Source: an uncultured Pseudomonadales bacterium (GTDB lineage: Bacteria > Pseudomonadota > Gammaproteobacteria > Pseudomonadales > Azotimanducaceae). Taken from it: a stretch of DNA of 64,000 nucleotides. Position numbers and translations under genes: made by a program. Location of the stretch: the NCBI GenBank assembly GCA_958296195.1, contig OY282455.1, positions 3,893,809 to 3,957,808 of the forward strand, given 5' to 3'. Under the pieces are notes generated by a model. That model was given only the letters and a program-made list of their open reading frames with translations. It ran no database searches and was not told the origin of the DNA. This document shows positions 55,098-64,000 of the stretch, one piece after another. The first letter of the stretch is position 1; the number at the start of each line of letters is the position of its first letter.

Positions 55098-56166
55098 CCG
55101 CAGCAAGGGTTCGCAGCAGCGCTTGTCGATCTATCCGGTCGGTGACGCGCACGGCGCCGATGCGCTCCGGCAAGACTAGGCGCAGGCGGCCGTCAACCAC
55201 CTTCTTGTCCATGCCCATGACTTGCAGCATGGATTCGGTGTCCATGCCTTTGGGCATCCGCACGGGCAAACCCAAGATCGCCAGCAGGGCAGTGATGCGC
55301 CGCACCGATTCCGCATCCAATAAACCGTGCCGTCGGGCGCAATCCGCCGCCAACACCATGCCGATGGCGACGGCCTCGCCGTGCAGCAATGAGTCGTAGC
55401 CGGTGAGCGTCTCCAAGGCGTGAGCGAAGCTGTGGCCGTAGTTGAGAATGGCCCGCAGGCCCTGCTCCCGCTCGTCCCGCGCCACCACCTCCGCCTTTAT
55501 GGCGCAAGACCGGCGAACGATCTCCGTCACGGCCGCCGGGGTGCGGCGCAGCAGTTCAGCAGCTTGGCCTTCCAGCCAGGCAAAGAACCCCTCGCTCCAG
55601 ATCACGCCGCACTTAACCACTTCGGCAAGCCCGGCGCGGTACTCGCGCTCCGGCAAGGTATCGAGCGCCGCGATGTCCGCCACAACGCAGCTCGGCTGGT
55701 GGAAGGCGCCGATCATGTTTTTGCCGTCGGGATGGTTGACGCCCGTTTTGCCGCCCACTGAGGAATCCACCTGCGCCAGCAACGTGGTGGGGATTTGGAC
55801 GAAGGCAACGCCGCGCTGAAAGGTCGCCGCGGCAAAACCGGCAATGTCGCCGACCACGCCGCCGCCAAGGGCAACTATGGTGGTGGTTCGATTGTGGCGC
55901 TTCTCCATCAAGGCGTCCATGACCCGGGCGTAGGCATCCAAGGTCTTGAACCGCTCCCCGTCCTCCAGCTCCAGCACATCCGCTGCAACCCCGCCGAGGC
56001 AGCCCAGCAACCTGTCCAGGAACAGGGGCGCGACGGTCTCGTTGGTGACGACCATCACCTGACGCCCTCTGATATGGGGCGCTAGCAGCCCAGACTTGCC
56101 CAAGAGGCCGGCGCCGATGAGGATCGGGTAGGCGCGTTCCCCCAAGTCAACTTTCAGTTCAATCAC
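55063..56166 (-). CDS. aroB: 3-dehydroquinate synthase AroB
   Basis: A 367-aa NAD- and Zn-dependent enzyme of the shikimate pathway. VALGGGVVGDIAGFAA is the NAD-binding glycine-rich region, EVVKCGVIW and NYGHSFAHALE carry zinc ligands Glu and His, and HGEAVAIGM the last His. It converts DAHP to 3-dehydroquinate. It overlaps aroK by eight bases, and the order pilQ-aroK-aroB is conserved in Gammaproteobacteria. Confidence 0.97.
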   Translation of the reverse strand: MIELKVDLGERAYPILIGAGLLGKSGLLAPHIRGRQVMVVTNETVAPLFLDRLLGCLGGVAADVLELEDGERFKTLDAYARVMDALMEKRHNRTTTIVALGGGVVGDIAGFAAATFQRGVAFVQIPTTLLAQVDSSVGGKTGVNHPDGKNMIGAFHQPSCVVADIAALDTLPEREYRAGLAEVVKCGVIWSEGFFAWLEGQAAELLRRTPAAVTEIVRRSCAIKAEVVARDEREQGLRAILNYGHSFAHALETLTGYDSLLHGEAVAIGMVLAADCARRHGLLDAESVRRITALLAILGLPVRMPKGMDTESMLQVMGMDKKVVDGRLRLVLPERIGAVRVTDRIDRQALLRTLAAAIGRAAHPKTV

Positions 56167-56686
56167 GAACGACTCCGTCCCGCCGCAAGACTTCTTCTAT
56201 GTTCTGGGCCAGCGCCCGTGCGCTGTTGCCACCGGCCAGGAATCGATAGTCCGCAACCTCATCGTAGAGGGGCTGGCGGTCCGCCTGCAACCGCCGCAAG
56301 GTCGTCTGGGCGTCCCCGCCCTGCAGCAGCGGACGGGTCTTGTCCTTGCCGAGGCGATCCAGCAGTTGGTCAACCGAACTGTCGATATGCACCACGCACC
56401 CCCGGCTGCAAAGCGCGCGCCGGTTGCCGGCCCGCAGCACGGCGCCACCGCCCGTGGCGAGCACGATGCCCTCCTGGTTGGTGAGTTCGTCGATGACCGC
56501 TTGCTCGCGGTCCCTAAACGCTTGCTCTCCCTCCAAATCGAAAATCCAAGCAATGGGCACCCCGGAGCGCTGTTCAATCACCTGATCGGCGTCAAAGAAC
56601 GTCCGCCCTAGAGACTTGGCCAAGTGCCGGCCTACCGAAGTCTTGCCAACACCCATCAGGCCGACGAGGTAAATGCTCTGGCGCAT
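56159..56686 (-). CDS. aroK: Shikimate kinase AroK
   Basis: A 175-aa kinase. Walker A is LVGLMGVGKTSVGR, DADQVIEQRSG binds shikimate, LATGGGAVL is the second substrate loop, and RPLLQGG begins the lid. It makes shikimate 3-phosphate from shikimate and ATP. It lies between pilQ and aroB as in other Gammaproteobacteria. Confidence 0.97.
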   Translation of the reverse strand: MRQSIYLVGLMGVGKTSVGRHLAKSLGRTFFDADQVIEQRSGVPIAWIFDLEGEQAFRDREQAVIDELTNQEGIVLATGGGAVLRAGNRRALCSRGCVVHIDSSVDQLLDRLGKDKTRPLLQGGDAQTTLRRLQADRQPLYDEVADYRFLAGGNSARALAQNIEEVLRRDGVVRD

Positions 56687-56737
56687 GGTTGGATTCTACG
56701 CTCTACCATGCGGCGAGGGACAGCGAGCGGTCGCCCG

Positions 56738-58117
56738 CTAAGCGTCTTCGCTGTCCTGTCCGTCCGCAGAATTCGCCGGCATGATGCGGGGCGTGATGAA
56801 TATCAGCAGTTCCTGCTTGTCGTCCCGTTCATAGGTTCGGCGAAACAAGCGGCCCAGCACGGGCAGCTCGCCCAACAGGGGCGTTTTTTCCGTTGCCAGG
56901 TTTCGGTCCGTCTGAAAAATGCCGCCGAGCACCACGGTCTCGCCATCACTGAGCAGCACCTCCGTTTGGATTTCGTTGGTGTTGATGGACGGGATGCCGT
57001 TGAAGATTCGCCCCACGTTGTCCTGCTTGACGTTGATGTCCATGATGATGCGGTCGTCCGGCGTGATGCGGGGCATGACCTCCAAGGCCAGCACAGCGTC
57101 CTTGAAGGAGGTGGAGGTGGCGCCGCTGCTGCTCGCCTCCTGATAGGGAATTTCAACCCCGGATTCGATTCTTGCCCGGGACTTGTCCGCCATGACGATC
57201 TTGGGGCGCGCCATCACTTCGGCGTTGCCTTCGGCCTCCAGCGCCGAAATCTCCAAATCGATGAGATAGTCGTCTCCCGTGAGGCCGATGCCGATGCTGG
57301 AGGCGCCTTCGTTCAACACGCCCAGATCGACGACCAGATCGTCCGGGCTTGAGATCACGCTGACCTTGCTGGGATCGGCCAAGGAGTTTTGCAGCTCCCC
57401 CAAGGTCTTGAGGGAACCGCCAAGCCGCAGCGCTCGCTTGCCGCCCTGATCGATGCCGCCACCCCCCCAGCGCACCCCGAACCGCTGCGAGAAATTGCTG
57501 TTGACGGTGATGATCCTGGATTCGATCAGCACTTGCCGGGCCGGCACGTCCAAGGCTTTGACGATGCTGCGGAACTGCTCTATTTGCGCAGCGGTTCCGG
57601 TGAAGATGATGGCGTTGGTGCGCTCGTCGATCAGGGCGCTGCTTTGGTTGGCGGCCCTGCCATCCTGCTCGGCGGCGGCGTTGAACAGGGACCACAGGTC
57701 CGCAGCCCGGGCATAGCCGATCTGAATGTGTTCTGTGCGCACTGGGGCGAGCTCCTGCATCCGCTGCTGATTCTCCAGCCGCTGTTGTTCCGCTGCGGCG
57801 ATTTCCGCCGCCGGGGCGACCAGCAGGACGCTGCCGAGCTGGCGATGGTCCAAGCCCTTGGCCTGCAGAATCAACTCCAGCGCCTGGCGCCAAGGCACCG
57901 CTTCGAGATGCAGCGTGATGCGGCCGGCCACGGCATCGCTGGCCACCAAGTTGAGGCCGGTGAAGTCCGCAATGACCTGCAGCGCCGCCCGCACTTCGAT
58001 GTCCTGAAAATCGAGGGAAAGAGCCTCGCCTTCGTTTGTGGGCGGCGAGACCGGCCCTTCGGCAAAGGCTTGGCTGGCGACTGCGGCAAGCATCAGGAGT
58101 GCGGCTGTGATCTTCAT
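56738..58117 (-). CDS. pilQ: Type IV pilus secretin PilQ, short form
   Basis: A 459-aa secretin with a signal peptide (MKITAALLMLAAVASQAFA). A STN/N0 domain is seen at LDFQDIEVRAALQVIADF, one N1-type domain follows at IQIGYARAADLWSLFNAA, and the secretin domain ends with VLGGIFQTDRN, PLLGELPVLGRLFR and ELLIFITPRIM. The two AMIN domains that make most PilQ proteins about 700 aa are absent. ATG 58117 overlaps the pilP stop by four bases. It forms the outer-membrane pore for type IV pili. Confidence 0.93.
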   Translation of the reverse strand: MKITAALLMLAAVASQAFAEGPVSPPTNEGEALSLDFQDIEVRAALQVIADFTGLNLVASDAVAGRITLHLEAVPWRQALELILQAKGLDHRQLGSVLLVAPAAEIAAAEQQRLENQQRMQELAPVRTEHIQIGYARAADLWSLFNAAAEQDGRAANQSSALIDERTNAIIFTGTAAQIEQFRSIVKALDVPARQVLIESRIITVNSNFSQRFGVRWGGGGIDQGGKRALRLGGSLKTLGELQNSLADPSKVSVISSPDDLVVDLGVLNEGASSIGIGLTGDDYLIDLEISALEAEGNAEVMARPKIVMADKSRARIESGVEIPYQEASSSGATSTSFKDAVLALEVMPRITPDDRIIMDINVKQDNVGRIFNGIPSINTNEIQTEVLLSDGETVVLGGIFQTDRNLATEKTPLLGELPVLGRLFRRTYERDDKQELLIFITPRIMPANSADGQDSEDA

Positions 58118-58659
58118 GGCGTCGCCTCCAGAGGGGTCGCCGCCAGTGTCCGCTGCCGCCGCACCCAACCTCCGCCACCGTCGGCAACCACTTCCACAAG
58201 CTCGATTGAGGCATCGGCGATGCGCTGGATGCGCCCATGATGGCCGCCCAAGTAGTCGCCAACACGGACCTGATGCACCTTGCCGTCGCCATCCTGCACG
58301 AGGGCTCGGCGCTCTCCGCCTCGGGACAGTGCGCCCACCCAGACCAAGTCCGACAAGGGGAAACTCTCCAGGGGCTGTCTAGGCCGCTGGTGATTCGGCG
58401 CAGCGGCCCCGACCGCCAAGGCCGCGGTCGGCTGCCCGCCGGAGGAATTTGGCGGCGCAAAGGGGCTGCGTCGGCGGGCGGCCTGGTACGAGGAGCTCGG
58501 AGTGTTTGCAAAGCCCAACAGCGGCGGCGGGTCACTTTCCTGCAGCCGGCCTGCCTCCTCCGAGAAGGCCGTGATCTCAAGCGGTGGGGCGTCTCGCCGG
58601 CAAGCGTTCAACCCGAGGCACAACGCGACGGCGGCAAGAGTGGGAAATATTCGGTTCAT
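58114..58659 (-). CDS. pilP: Type IV pilus lipoprotein PilP
   Basis: A 181-aa lipoprotein (lipobox LNAC near residue 20) with a disordered linker and a C-terminal beta domain (FPLSDLVWVGAL, VHQVRVGDYLGGHHGRIQRI split as VHQVRVGDYLG and GRIQRI). It links PilN/PilO in the inner membrane to PilQ. It overlaps pilO and pilQ by four bases each. Confidence 0.93.
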   Translation of the reverse strand: MNRIFPTLAAVALCLGLNACRRDAPPLEITAFSEEAGRLQESDPPPLLGFANTPSSSYQAARRRSPFAPPNSSGGQPTAALAVGAAAPNHQRPRQPLESFPLSDLVWVGALSRGGERRALVQDGDGKVHQVRVGDYLGGHHGRIQRIADASIELVEVVADGGGGWVRRQRTLAATPLEATP

Positions 58660-59264
58660 TCGGCGTCTCCCAGATAGGCGTATGTTTTGGCGGCAATGCG
58701 CAGCCGCAGCCCCTCGGCCGTCTGCGCCGGGCGAAGATCGAAGTCATGCCATGTGACGATGTGCGGCAGTTCGGCCACGCCGCTCAGAAAGGCGCCGATT
58801 TGATGGTAGCGCCCAACCAGTGCGACGCTCATGGGCAATTCGGCGTAAGAGCCGGAGGGGCGCTGCGAGGCAAGCTCTATGCCTTGGACGCTCAGGCCGT
58901 TCGCCTGCGCCGCTTGGATGATCCCGTCAAGCAAACCGGGCACTTGCCCTTGCGCTGGCAGCAAAAGGCGCTTCGCCGCCCAGGCTTCCTCCACGGCTCG
59001 GCTCTGCGCTCTAACCTTGGCCAGACGGCCAGACGCCAGCGCCTTGGCCGCGTATTCCTCGTGCAGCGCCCCCTCCACGGCTTGCAACCGCTCAAGCTCC
59101 TCGGCCATGCTCGAAAGGGCCAACCAGTACAGGCTAGCCAGGACGGTGCCGAAGAGTGCGGCCAGCAGCGCCGCTCTCGCCACCCACGGCCAAGCACCAA
59201 GGCGACGGAGGTCAAGGCCGCCAAGGTCGAAGCGCCAAGAATCAACCAACTCCAACCACGCCAT
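58656..59264 (-). CDS. pilO: Type IV pilus assembly protein PilO
   Basis: A 202-aa bitopic protein: one membrane helix (AALLAALFGTVLASLYWLAL), a coiled-coil stretch (MAEELERLQAVEGAL) and a ferredoxin-like periplasmic domain with SVALVGRYHQIGAFL. It pairs with PilN to align the pilus machine. Confidence 0.92.
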   Translation of the reverse strand: MAWLELVDSWRFDLGGLDLRRLGAWPWVARAALLAALFGTVLASLYWLALSSMAEELERLQAVEGALHEEYAAKALASGRLAKVRAQSRAVEEAWAAKRLLLPAQGQVPGLLDGIIQAAQANGLSVQGIELASQRPSGSYAELPMSVALVGRYHQIGAFLSGVAELPHIVTWHDFDLRPAQTAEGLRLRIAAKTYAYLGDAE

Positions 59265-59265
59265 G

Positions 59266-59871
59266 TCAGCCGCACCGCTCTCCGGTCTCGAACTGCGCCG
59301 GCGCGCGTTCCGTCAAACAGGCGTCAACGCGGACGACGGTAAGCTGGAAAACGCCGGCGCCGACGCCATAGGCGGTGCCTTCGGGGAGCTCCTCAATGCT
59401 GACCAGATTGGCCTGCTCGAACCAGGCCGAACGGTTTAGATTGCGCACTAAGGCGGCGACGCCGCCGCTGGACGCGGCCACGCCGGTCAGGGCAAGAACG
59501 TCCCCCCGCAGTTCAACAGCTTGATAGTGCGCTTCCTCCGGCAGCCTGTTGGCCAGCTCTTCGAACAGGCGAACGACGGCGGCGCGGTCGGCCTCAAGGA
59601 CCTGTACGCCTTGGATGCGCTCAAGCAAATCGTCGCGCCTTTGCTCCAGCCGATGAATTTCCGCCATGCGCTCGTTGAGGCCGCCAATCGCCTCGCGCAG
59701 AGAGGCGTTGCGGGCCTGCTGCGCTCCAACCGCGCCGCTTAAATCCATGGCCGCCGCGCCCACCACCGCCAAGCCAGCCGCCAGAACACCGCCAAGCTGC
59801 AGCAGGAACAGGCCGTTGAGGCGGCGCCGCTCCCACTCCCGCCAAGGCAGAAAATTGATGGCCGGCGTCAC
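59266..59871 (-). CDS. pilN: Type IV pilus assembly protein PilN
   Basis: A 201-aa bitopic protein starting MTPAINFLPWREWERRR, the conserved INFLPWR peptide that binds PilM. A membrane helix (LGGVLAAGLAVVGAAAM), coiled coil and periplasmic domain follow. It overlaps pilM by four bases. Confidence 0.94.
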   Translation of the reverse strand: MTPAINFLPWREWERRRLNGLFLLQLGGVLAAGLAVVGAAAMDLSGAVGAQQARNASLREAIGGLNERMAEIHRLEQRRDDLLERIQGVQVLEADRAAVVRLFEELANRLPEEAHYQAVELRGDVLALTGVAASSGGVAALVRNLNRSAWFEQANLVSIEELPEGTAYGVGAGVFQLTVVRVDACLTERAPAQFETGERCG

Positions 59872-60848
59872 GGGAAGGTCCTAAGCGCCAATCCGCAAGC
59901 AACCATCAGCGCCGGAGCATCGTGCTTGAGCGCCTGTCGGTCCAACGACGGCGCTGCTGCCATGCCCTGCAAAGGGTCAGCCAGGGCCGTCGGCAAGCCC
60001 AGTTCCGCGCCAAACCCCTCGTTTAGGCATGCCGCCGCGCCGCCGCCTGCCAAGTAGAGGGCACTTAGGGCGTTCCGACCACGAGCGGCGTCCAAGGACG
60101 CCAAGGCCTGAGCGGCTTGATTCGCTAGCAACCGGCGCACCTCCTTCCTCTGCGCAGCGTCGCCGCCAACTTGCGAAAGCTCTTGGTCAAACGGCTGTTC
60201 AAACTCATGCCGGCAACGGCCTTCACCATCGAACACCAGCAACCTGCTGGCGGCGGCGCCGATGTCCAAAACTCCAACGGCACCTTGCCCGGCACCATTG
60301 GAACGCCGCATTCGGGCGGCCGCCCGGGCTATGGCGAAGGCTTCCGTCTCCACTACGACGGGGCGGAGCGACCCAGCAACCAGAGCGGCCTGCAGACTGG
60401 ACAGGTGCTCCTTCCGGCAGGCGGCGAGGAGCACTTCCGCTTGGCCGGGATTGGACTCCGACAGACCTTGGACCTCGAAGTCGTAGGCGGCCTCATCAAG
60501 GGGAAAGGGAAGATGGCGCTCGGCGTCAACGACGATCTGTGCATCCACCTCCTCATCCGCCGAGGCGGCGTCCACCGCAAACGTGCTGACTGCGGCGGAC
60601 GAAGCGCCGACGGCGGCGGCGGCTCGCCTCCGGAACCTCGATGCACGGGGCAGCAGACGCTTAATGACCGCACCCACCGCCGCCACATCGCTGATATGCT
60701 TAGCAACCACAGCTTGCGGAGGCAGCGGCGCCATTCCATAGAACTCCACCCGGTGGGAGTCCCCCTGCGCGGACAGCTCCAAGAGCTTGACCGAGGCGCT
60801 GCCGACATCCACCCCCAACAAGTTTCCAGACTTTCCCTTGAACAACAT
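59868..60848 (-). CDS. pilM: Type IV pilus assembly protein PilM
   Basis: A 326-aa actin-like cytoplasmic ATPase-fold protein. LLGVDVGSASVKLLEL is the phosphate-1 strand, and LDIGAAASRLLVF phosphate-2. HLPFPLDEAAYDF is the region that contacts PilN. It heads the pilMNOPQ operon, divergent from PBP1A as in many Gammaproteobacteria. Confidence 0.95.
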   Translation of the reverse strand: MLFKGKSGNLLGVDVGSASVKLLELSAQGDSHRVEFYGMAPLPPQAVVAKHISDVAAVGAVIKRLLPRASRFRRRAAAAVGASSAAVSTFAVDAASADEEVDAQIVVDAERHLPFPLDEAAYDFEVQGLSESNPGQAEVLLAACRKEHLSSLQAALVAGSLRPVVVETEAFAIARAAARMRRSNGAGQGAVGVLDIGAAASRLLVFDGEGRCRHEFEQPFDQELSQVGGDAAQRKEVRRLLANQAAQALASLDAARGRNALSALYLAGGGAAACLNEGFGAELGLPTALADPLQGMAAAPSLDRQALKHDAPALMVACGLALRTFP

Positions 60849-60894
60849 CGACCCATCAACCCATCGCCGCCAGCGGCGCTTCGTTCACCCCATT

Positions 60895-63294
60895 ATGTGG
60901 ATGGCATGGACCCTTTTCTGTGGGATGTGGCTGACATTGGCCGGCGTTTTCCTCTATTTGAATCCGCAGATACCGGCTGCTGAAACCTACAGACATGTGC
61001 GCTTGGAAACGCCGCTGCGGGTGTTCACCGCCGACGGGGCGCTAATCGCCGAGTTCGGCGAGCGCCGCCGCATCCCCATCGGCCTCGAGCAGGTGCCCCG
61101 CCACTTCATCAACGCCCTGTTGGACACCGAGGACAAGCGGTTCTACCAACACAGCGGCATCGACTTCATCTCCCTGACCAACGACACCTTGGGTCTGATC
61201 GGCAGCCTCCTAGCGGACGGCAGCCTTGGCCCCGGCGCCAGCACCATCACCATGCAGTTGGCGCGCAACATCTCGTTCAGCCTGGAGCGGCGCTTCCTGC
61301 GCAAGTTCAAAGAGATGCTGCTGGCCTTGAAGATCGAGCGGGAACTGACCAAGGACGAAATCCTGGAGCTTTACATCAACGAGATGCCTTTCGGCAAAAG
61401 GGCCTACGGCGCAGAGGCGGCGGCGCGCACCTACTACGGCAAGCCGCTCAGGGACTTGAACGTGCCCCAGCTGGCCATGCTGGCCGGCGTGCTGCAGGCG
61501 CCCACCGCGGGCAACCCGATCAACGGCCCGGAACGGGCCTTGCGGCGGCGCAATCTGGTGCTTTCCAGAATGCACAGCCAAGGCTCCATCAGCGAGGCGG
61601 AATACCGCGAGGCGGTGGCGGCGCCCATCAGCGCCAAGGTGCATGGCCGCGCCTTGGACGTGCCGGCGCCCTTTCCGGCGGAATGGGTGCGGCAAACCCT
61701 GCTCGGCCGCATTCCGGACCTCTACACCGGCGGCTACGAGGTTTACACCACCTTGGACGGGCGCCTGCAGGACACCGCCACCGCCGCCCTGCGCAAGGGC
61801 CTGATCGCCTATGACCGACGCCACGGCTACCGCGGCCCCGAGGCCCGCTTCGAGAGCGTTGAGGGCGTCTTGGCGGCCTTGGCGGAACGGTCCGCCTACG
61901 GCGGCTTGGTTCCGGCTGCGGTCATCGCCGTCAACAAGGGTGGGGCCGCCGTCACCGCGCGGCTGGCGGCTGGCGAAGATGTCGATCTGCCGTTGGCGAG
62001 CCTGCGCTGGCGACCCTATGTGGATGTCAACCAGCGCGGCCCCCGCCCGCAAGCCGTTGGCGAAGTCCTCAGGGTTGGCGACCTGATCCGCTTGGAGGCC
62101 ACGGATGAAGGCTGGCGGCTGGCCCAATTGCCGGCCATCCAGGGCGCGGTGGTTTCCTTGGACACCCGCAGCGGCGCGGTGCGGGCCTTGGAGGGCGGCT
62201 TCGACTTTCACATGAACCAGTTCAACCACGCCCTGCAGGCGGCGCGACAGCCCGGCTCCGGCTTCAAGCCCTTCGTCTATTCCGCCGCCCTCGACGCCGG
62301 CGTCACCCCCGCCTCGATCTTCATGGACGCCCCCTTGGTGTTCGACGACGCCAACCTGGAGTCCCAGTACCGCCCGGACAACGACAACAGCCGCTACAAC
62401 GGCCCCACCCGCCTTCGGGAGGCGCTGTACCGCTCCATCAATCTAGTGTCCATGCGGGTGCTGCTGCAGGTCGGCGCCGGCCGCACCCTGAACTATGTGC
62501 AGCGCTTCGGCTTCGACACCCGCACGTTCCCGCGCAACACCCAACTGGCCATCGGCGGCGGCACCATGGCTGTGACCCCCATCGACATGGTGACGGCCTA
62601 CGCCGTGTTCGCCAACGGCGGTCGGCTGGTGCGGCCGCACATCGTGCAACGGGTGCTGGACCTAAGCGGCAATGTGGTCTTCGAACCGACCCATCCAATC
62701 GTAGTGGCCGAAGGCGATGCGGATGAGACGCCGGAAGCCCTGGCCATCGAACCCGCCAACTTGGAGGAGCTCCTAGCCGAAGCACCGGAACCCGCAGAGC
62801 AGGTCATCGACGAACGCAACGCCTTCATCATGCACCGGATGCTCAGGGACGTGGTGCGCCGGGGCACTGGCAGAAGGGCGCGGGTGCTGGAGCGCGACGA
62901 CCTAGCCGGCAAGACCGGCACCACCGACGATGCCGCCGACACCTGGTTCAACGGCTTCACGCCCGAAGTGGCCACCACCGTCTGGGTGGGCTTCCCGAGC
63001 CACAGCCCGCTGGGGGAGCGGGAGTACGGCAGCAACACCCCCTTGCCGATATGGATAGACTACATGCGCGAAGCCCTCCAAGGCCGCCCCGAATTAGACC
63101 CACCGCAGCCACCGGGCGTGCTGTCCATGAAGATCAACCCCGCAACCGGCGCCTTGGCCGACAGCGGCCAACGGGACGCCATCTTCGAGTACTTTTTGGC
63201 CGAACACGCTCCCCGGGCCGACTCCGGCCAGCGCCGTGACAACAGCGGCGAAAACGCGGGGCGGCGGGACATCAAGCCGGAGGATTTGTTCTAA
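60895..63294 (+). CDS. mrcA: Class A penicillin-binding protein 1A
   Basis: About 799 aa from ATG 60895. A single membrane anchor (MWMAWTLFCGMWLTLAGVFLYL) is followed by a GT51 transglycosylase domain (LDTEDKRFYQHSGIDF, STITMQLARN, LYINEMPFGKRAYG), a PBP1A-type OB insert and the transpeptidase domain. Transpeptidase motifs are SGFK (nucleophile Ser in QPGSGFKPF), SIN in RSINLVSMRV, and KTGTT. It polymerises and crosslinks peptidoglycan. No clear ribosome-binding site precedes 60895; the frame is open back to 60787, which would overlap pilM. Confidence 0.95.
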   Translation: MWMAWTLFCGMWLTLAGVFLYLNPQIPAAETYRHVRLETPLRVFTADGALIAEFGERRRIPIGLEQVPRHFINALLDTEDKRFYQHSGIDFISLTNDTLGLIGSLLADGSLGPGASTITMQLARNISFSLERRFLRKFKEMLLALKIERELTKDEILELYINEMPFGKRAYGAEAAARTYYGKPLRDLNVPQLAMLAGVLQAPTAGNPINGPERALRRRNLVLSRMHSQGSISEAEYREAVAAPISAKVHGRALDVPAPFPAEWVRQTLLGRIPDLYTGGYEVYTTLDGRLQDTATAALRKGLIAYDRRHGYRGPEARFESVEGVLAALAERSAYGGLVPAAVIAVNKGGAAVTARLAAGEDVDLPLASLRWRPYVDVNQRGPRPQAVGEVLRVGDLIRLEATDEGWRLAQLPAIQGAVVSLDTRSGAVRALEGGFDFHMNQFNHALQAARQPGSGFKPFVYSAALDAGVTPASIFMDAPLVFDDANLESQYRPDNDNSRYNGPTRLREALYRSINLVSMRVLLQVGAGRTLNYVQRFGFDTRTFPRNTQLAIGGGTMAVTPIDMVTAYAVFANGGRLVRPHIVQRVLDLSGNVVFEPTHPIVVAEGDADETPEALAIEPANLEELLAEAPEPAEQVIDERNAFIMHRMLRDVVRRGTGRRARVLERDDLAGKTGTTDDAADTWFNGFTPEVATTVWVGFPSHSPLGEREYGSNTPLPIWIDYMREALQGRPELDPPQPPGVLSMKINPATGALADSGQRDAIFEYFLAEHAPRADSGQRRDNSGENAGRRDIKPEDLF

Positions 63295-63394
63295 GGACAA
63301 CGGCGAAATCCGGCGCAACGGTTCAATTTGCGCAAGGCCGCCTAGCCGGCCGGCGCCTTGACTACCCCCGCCATTGCACGAAGGTTTGGCCGTT

Positions 63395-63999
63395 TCACCT
63401 CGTTCGGTTGTAATCATCGAGGAAGTTCCTTGCCAAGTTCTCCGAATCGAAGTACTTCAGCGGGAAAACGATCCCCGCGCCGTCCTCCATCTTGAACAAG
63501 CCGTATATGCCATGGACGCCGTGGTAGCCCATGCTGCCGTCAGTTAGGCTGAACCTATGCAATAGGCGGGACTGGAGGCATTCGCCGGGTAGGTTGGGGG
63601 CGAGGCTTCGGCACAGCTTGTCAGGAACGTCCGCCAATACGGAGTACCGCTCGCCCTCATTGTGGATGACAGTTGCGCCTTCGACCGTCAGTTGCTCCGA
63701 ATCTCCCACGCAATTGTGTACATGCCGCCAAAGGCTGGAGCCACTAGGGTCGAAAGACCGAACCGAACCGCCAAAGTGCCGGCCGGGATTCCGCTCAAAG
63801 TCCAGAAACGCCGGATCGCTGCGGCTGGCCGCTATCGAATGCCGGCTGGCGAAATCCTCAAAGACATCGCCCGAAAGCGATTGCTGCACAAAGCACTTGG
63901 GAGGCAAGGGATTGCCGTCGAATCTCCATCCCCCACGCATGGCGGGTGCTTCCTGCACAAGCCAGCCATTGACCGCAAACACGCCGCCCGGACGATACC
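63395..63999 (-). CDS. Unknown protein, 5' end outside window
   Basis: A leftward frame of about 200 codons, open to the window edge, with a possible GTG at 63982. It contains TVEGATVIHNEGERYSVLADV and a Gly/His-rich YHGVHGIYGLFKMEDG near its C-terminus. No membrane segment or family is recognised. It converges on PBP1A with about 100 bases between stops. The true start is not visible. Confidence 0.55.
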   Translation of the reverse strand, partial: YRPGGVFAVNGWLVQEAPAMRGGWRFDGNPLPPKCFVQQSLSGDVFEDFASRHSIAASRSDPAFLDFERNPGRHFGGSVRSFDPSGSSLWRHVHNCVGDSEQLTVEGATVIHNEGERYSVLADVPDKLCRSLAPNLPGECLQSRLLHRFSLTDGSMGYHGVHGIYGLFKMEDGAGIVFPLKYFDSENLARNFLDDYNRTR

Positions 64000-64000
64000 A

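Overview
The window looks like a chromosomal piece of a GC-rich gammaproteobacterium. The best evidence is gene order: smc-zipA-ligA, pilMNOPQ-aroK-aroB divergent from a class A penicillin-binding protein, tesA divergent from ybbA/ybbP-type genes, and a ccmABCDEFGHI run are all typical of Gammaproteobacteria. Lineage below class cannot be fixed from sequence alone. Three Uma2-family genes, leucine-rich-repeat surface proteins and a Calx-beta protein are an accessory gene set often seen in symbiont or biofilm lineages; that last point is inference.

Layout. 1-4.9 kb: end of an Asp/Asn beta-hydroxylase gene, a GMC oxidoreductase, two Uma2 proteins and a LicC-like nucleotidyltransferase. 4.9-11.4 kb: an accessory, partly AT-richer island with a small secreted protein, a leucine-rich-repeat surface protein broken by one in-frame TAA, a polytopic membrane protein bracketed by two 165-bp structured direct repeats, a 77-aa protein, a transposase-like HTH fragment and an unrecognised low-GC gene. 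11.4-15.5 kb: acyl-CoA metabolism (alpha/beta hydrolase, acyl-CoA dehydrogenase, an isolated acyl-CoA dehydrogenase C-terminus, enoyl-CoA hydratase) plus a double-CDGSH Fe-S protein. 15.5-25 kb: a DUF349 protein, a PepSY/response regulator/histidine kinase operon, DoxX and an M16 protease lipoprotein. 25-34.6 kb: dinG, a transglycosylase lipoprotein, ligA, zipA, smc. 34.6-39.1 kb: a second surface locus with a small secreted protein interrupted by TAG, a 1003-aa Calx-beta/LRR protein and a small membrane coiled-coil protein. 39.2-47.6 kb: the full cytochrome c maturation operon, headed by a Uma2 gene. 47.8-54.6 kb: TonB receptor, DUF11-like protein, YbbP/YbbA-type ABC system and TesA. 54.6-63.3 kb: vsr, aroB, aroK, pilQPONM and PBP1A, followed by an unrecognised gene that runs off the end.

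Most core genes are packed with 1-8 nt overlaps, so the core blocks are operons. The unusual material is concentrated at 5-11 kb and 34.6-38.8 kb. There, two LRR surface-protein loci each carry a single in-frame nonsense codon in one of two adjacent exported proteins, and there is clear repeat structure. No rRNA, tRNA or CRISPR array was recognised by eye.
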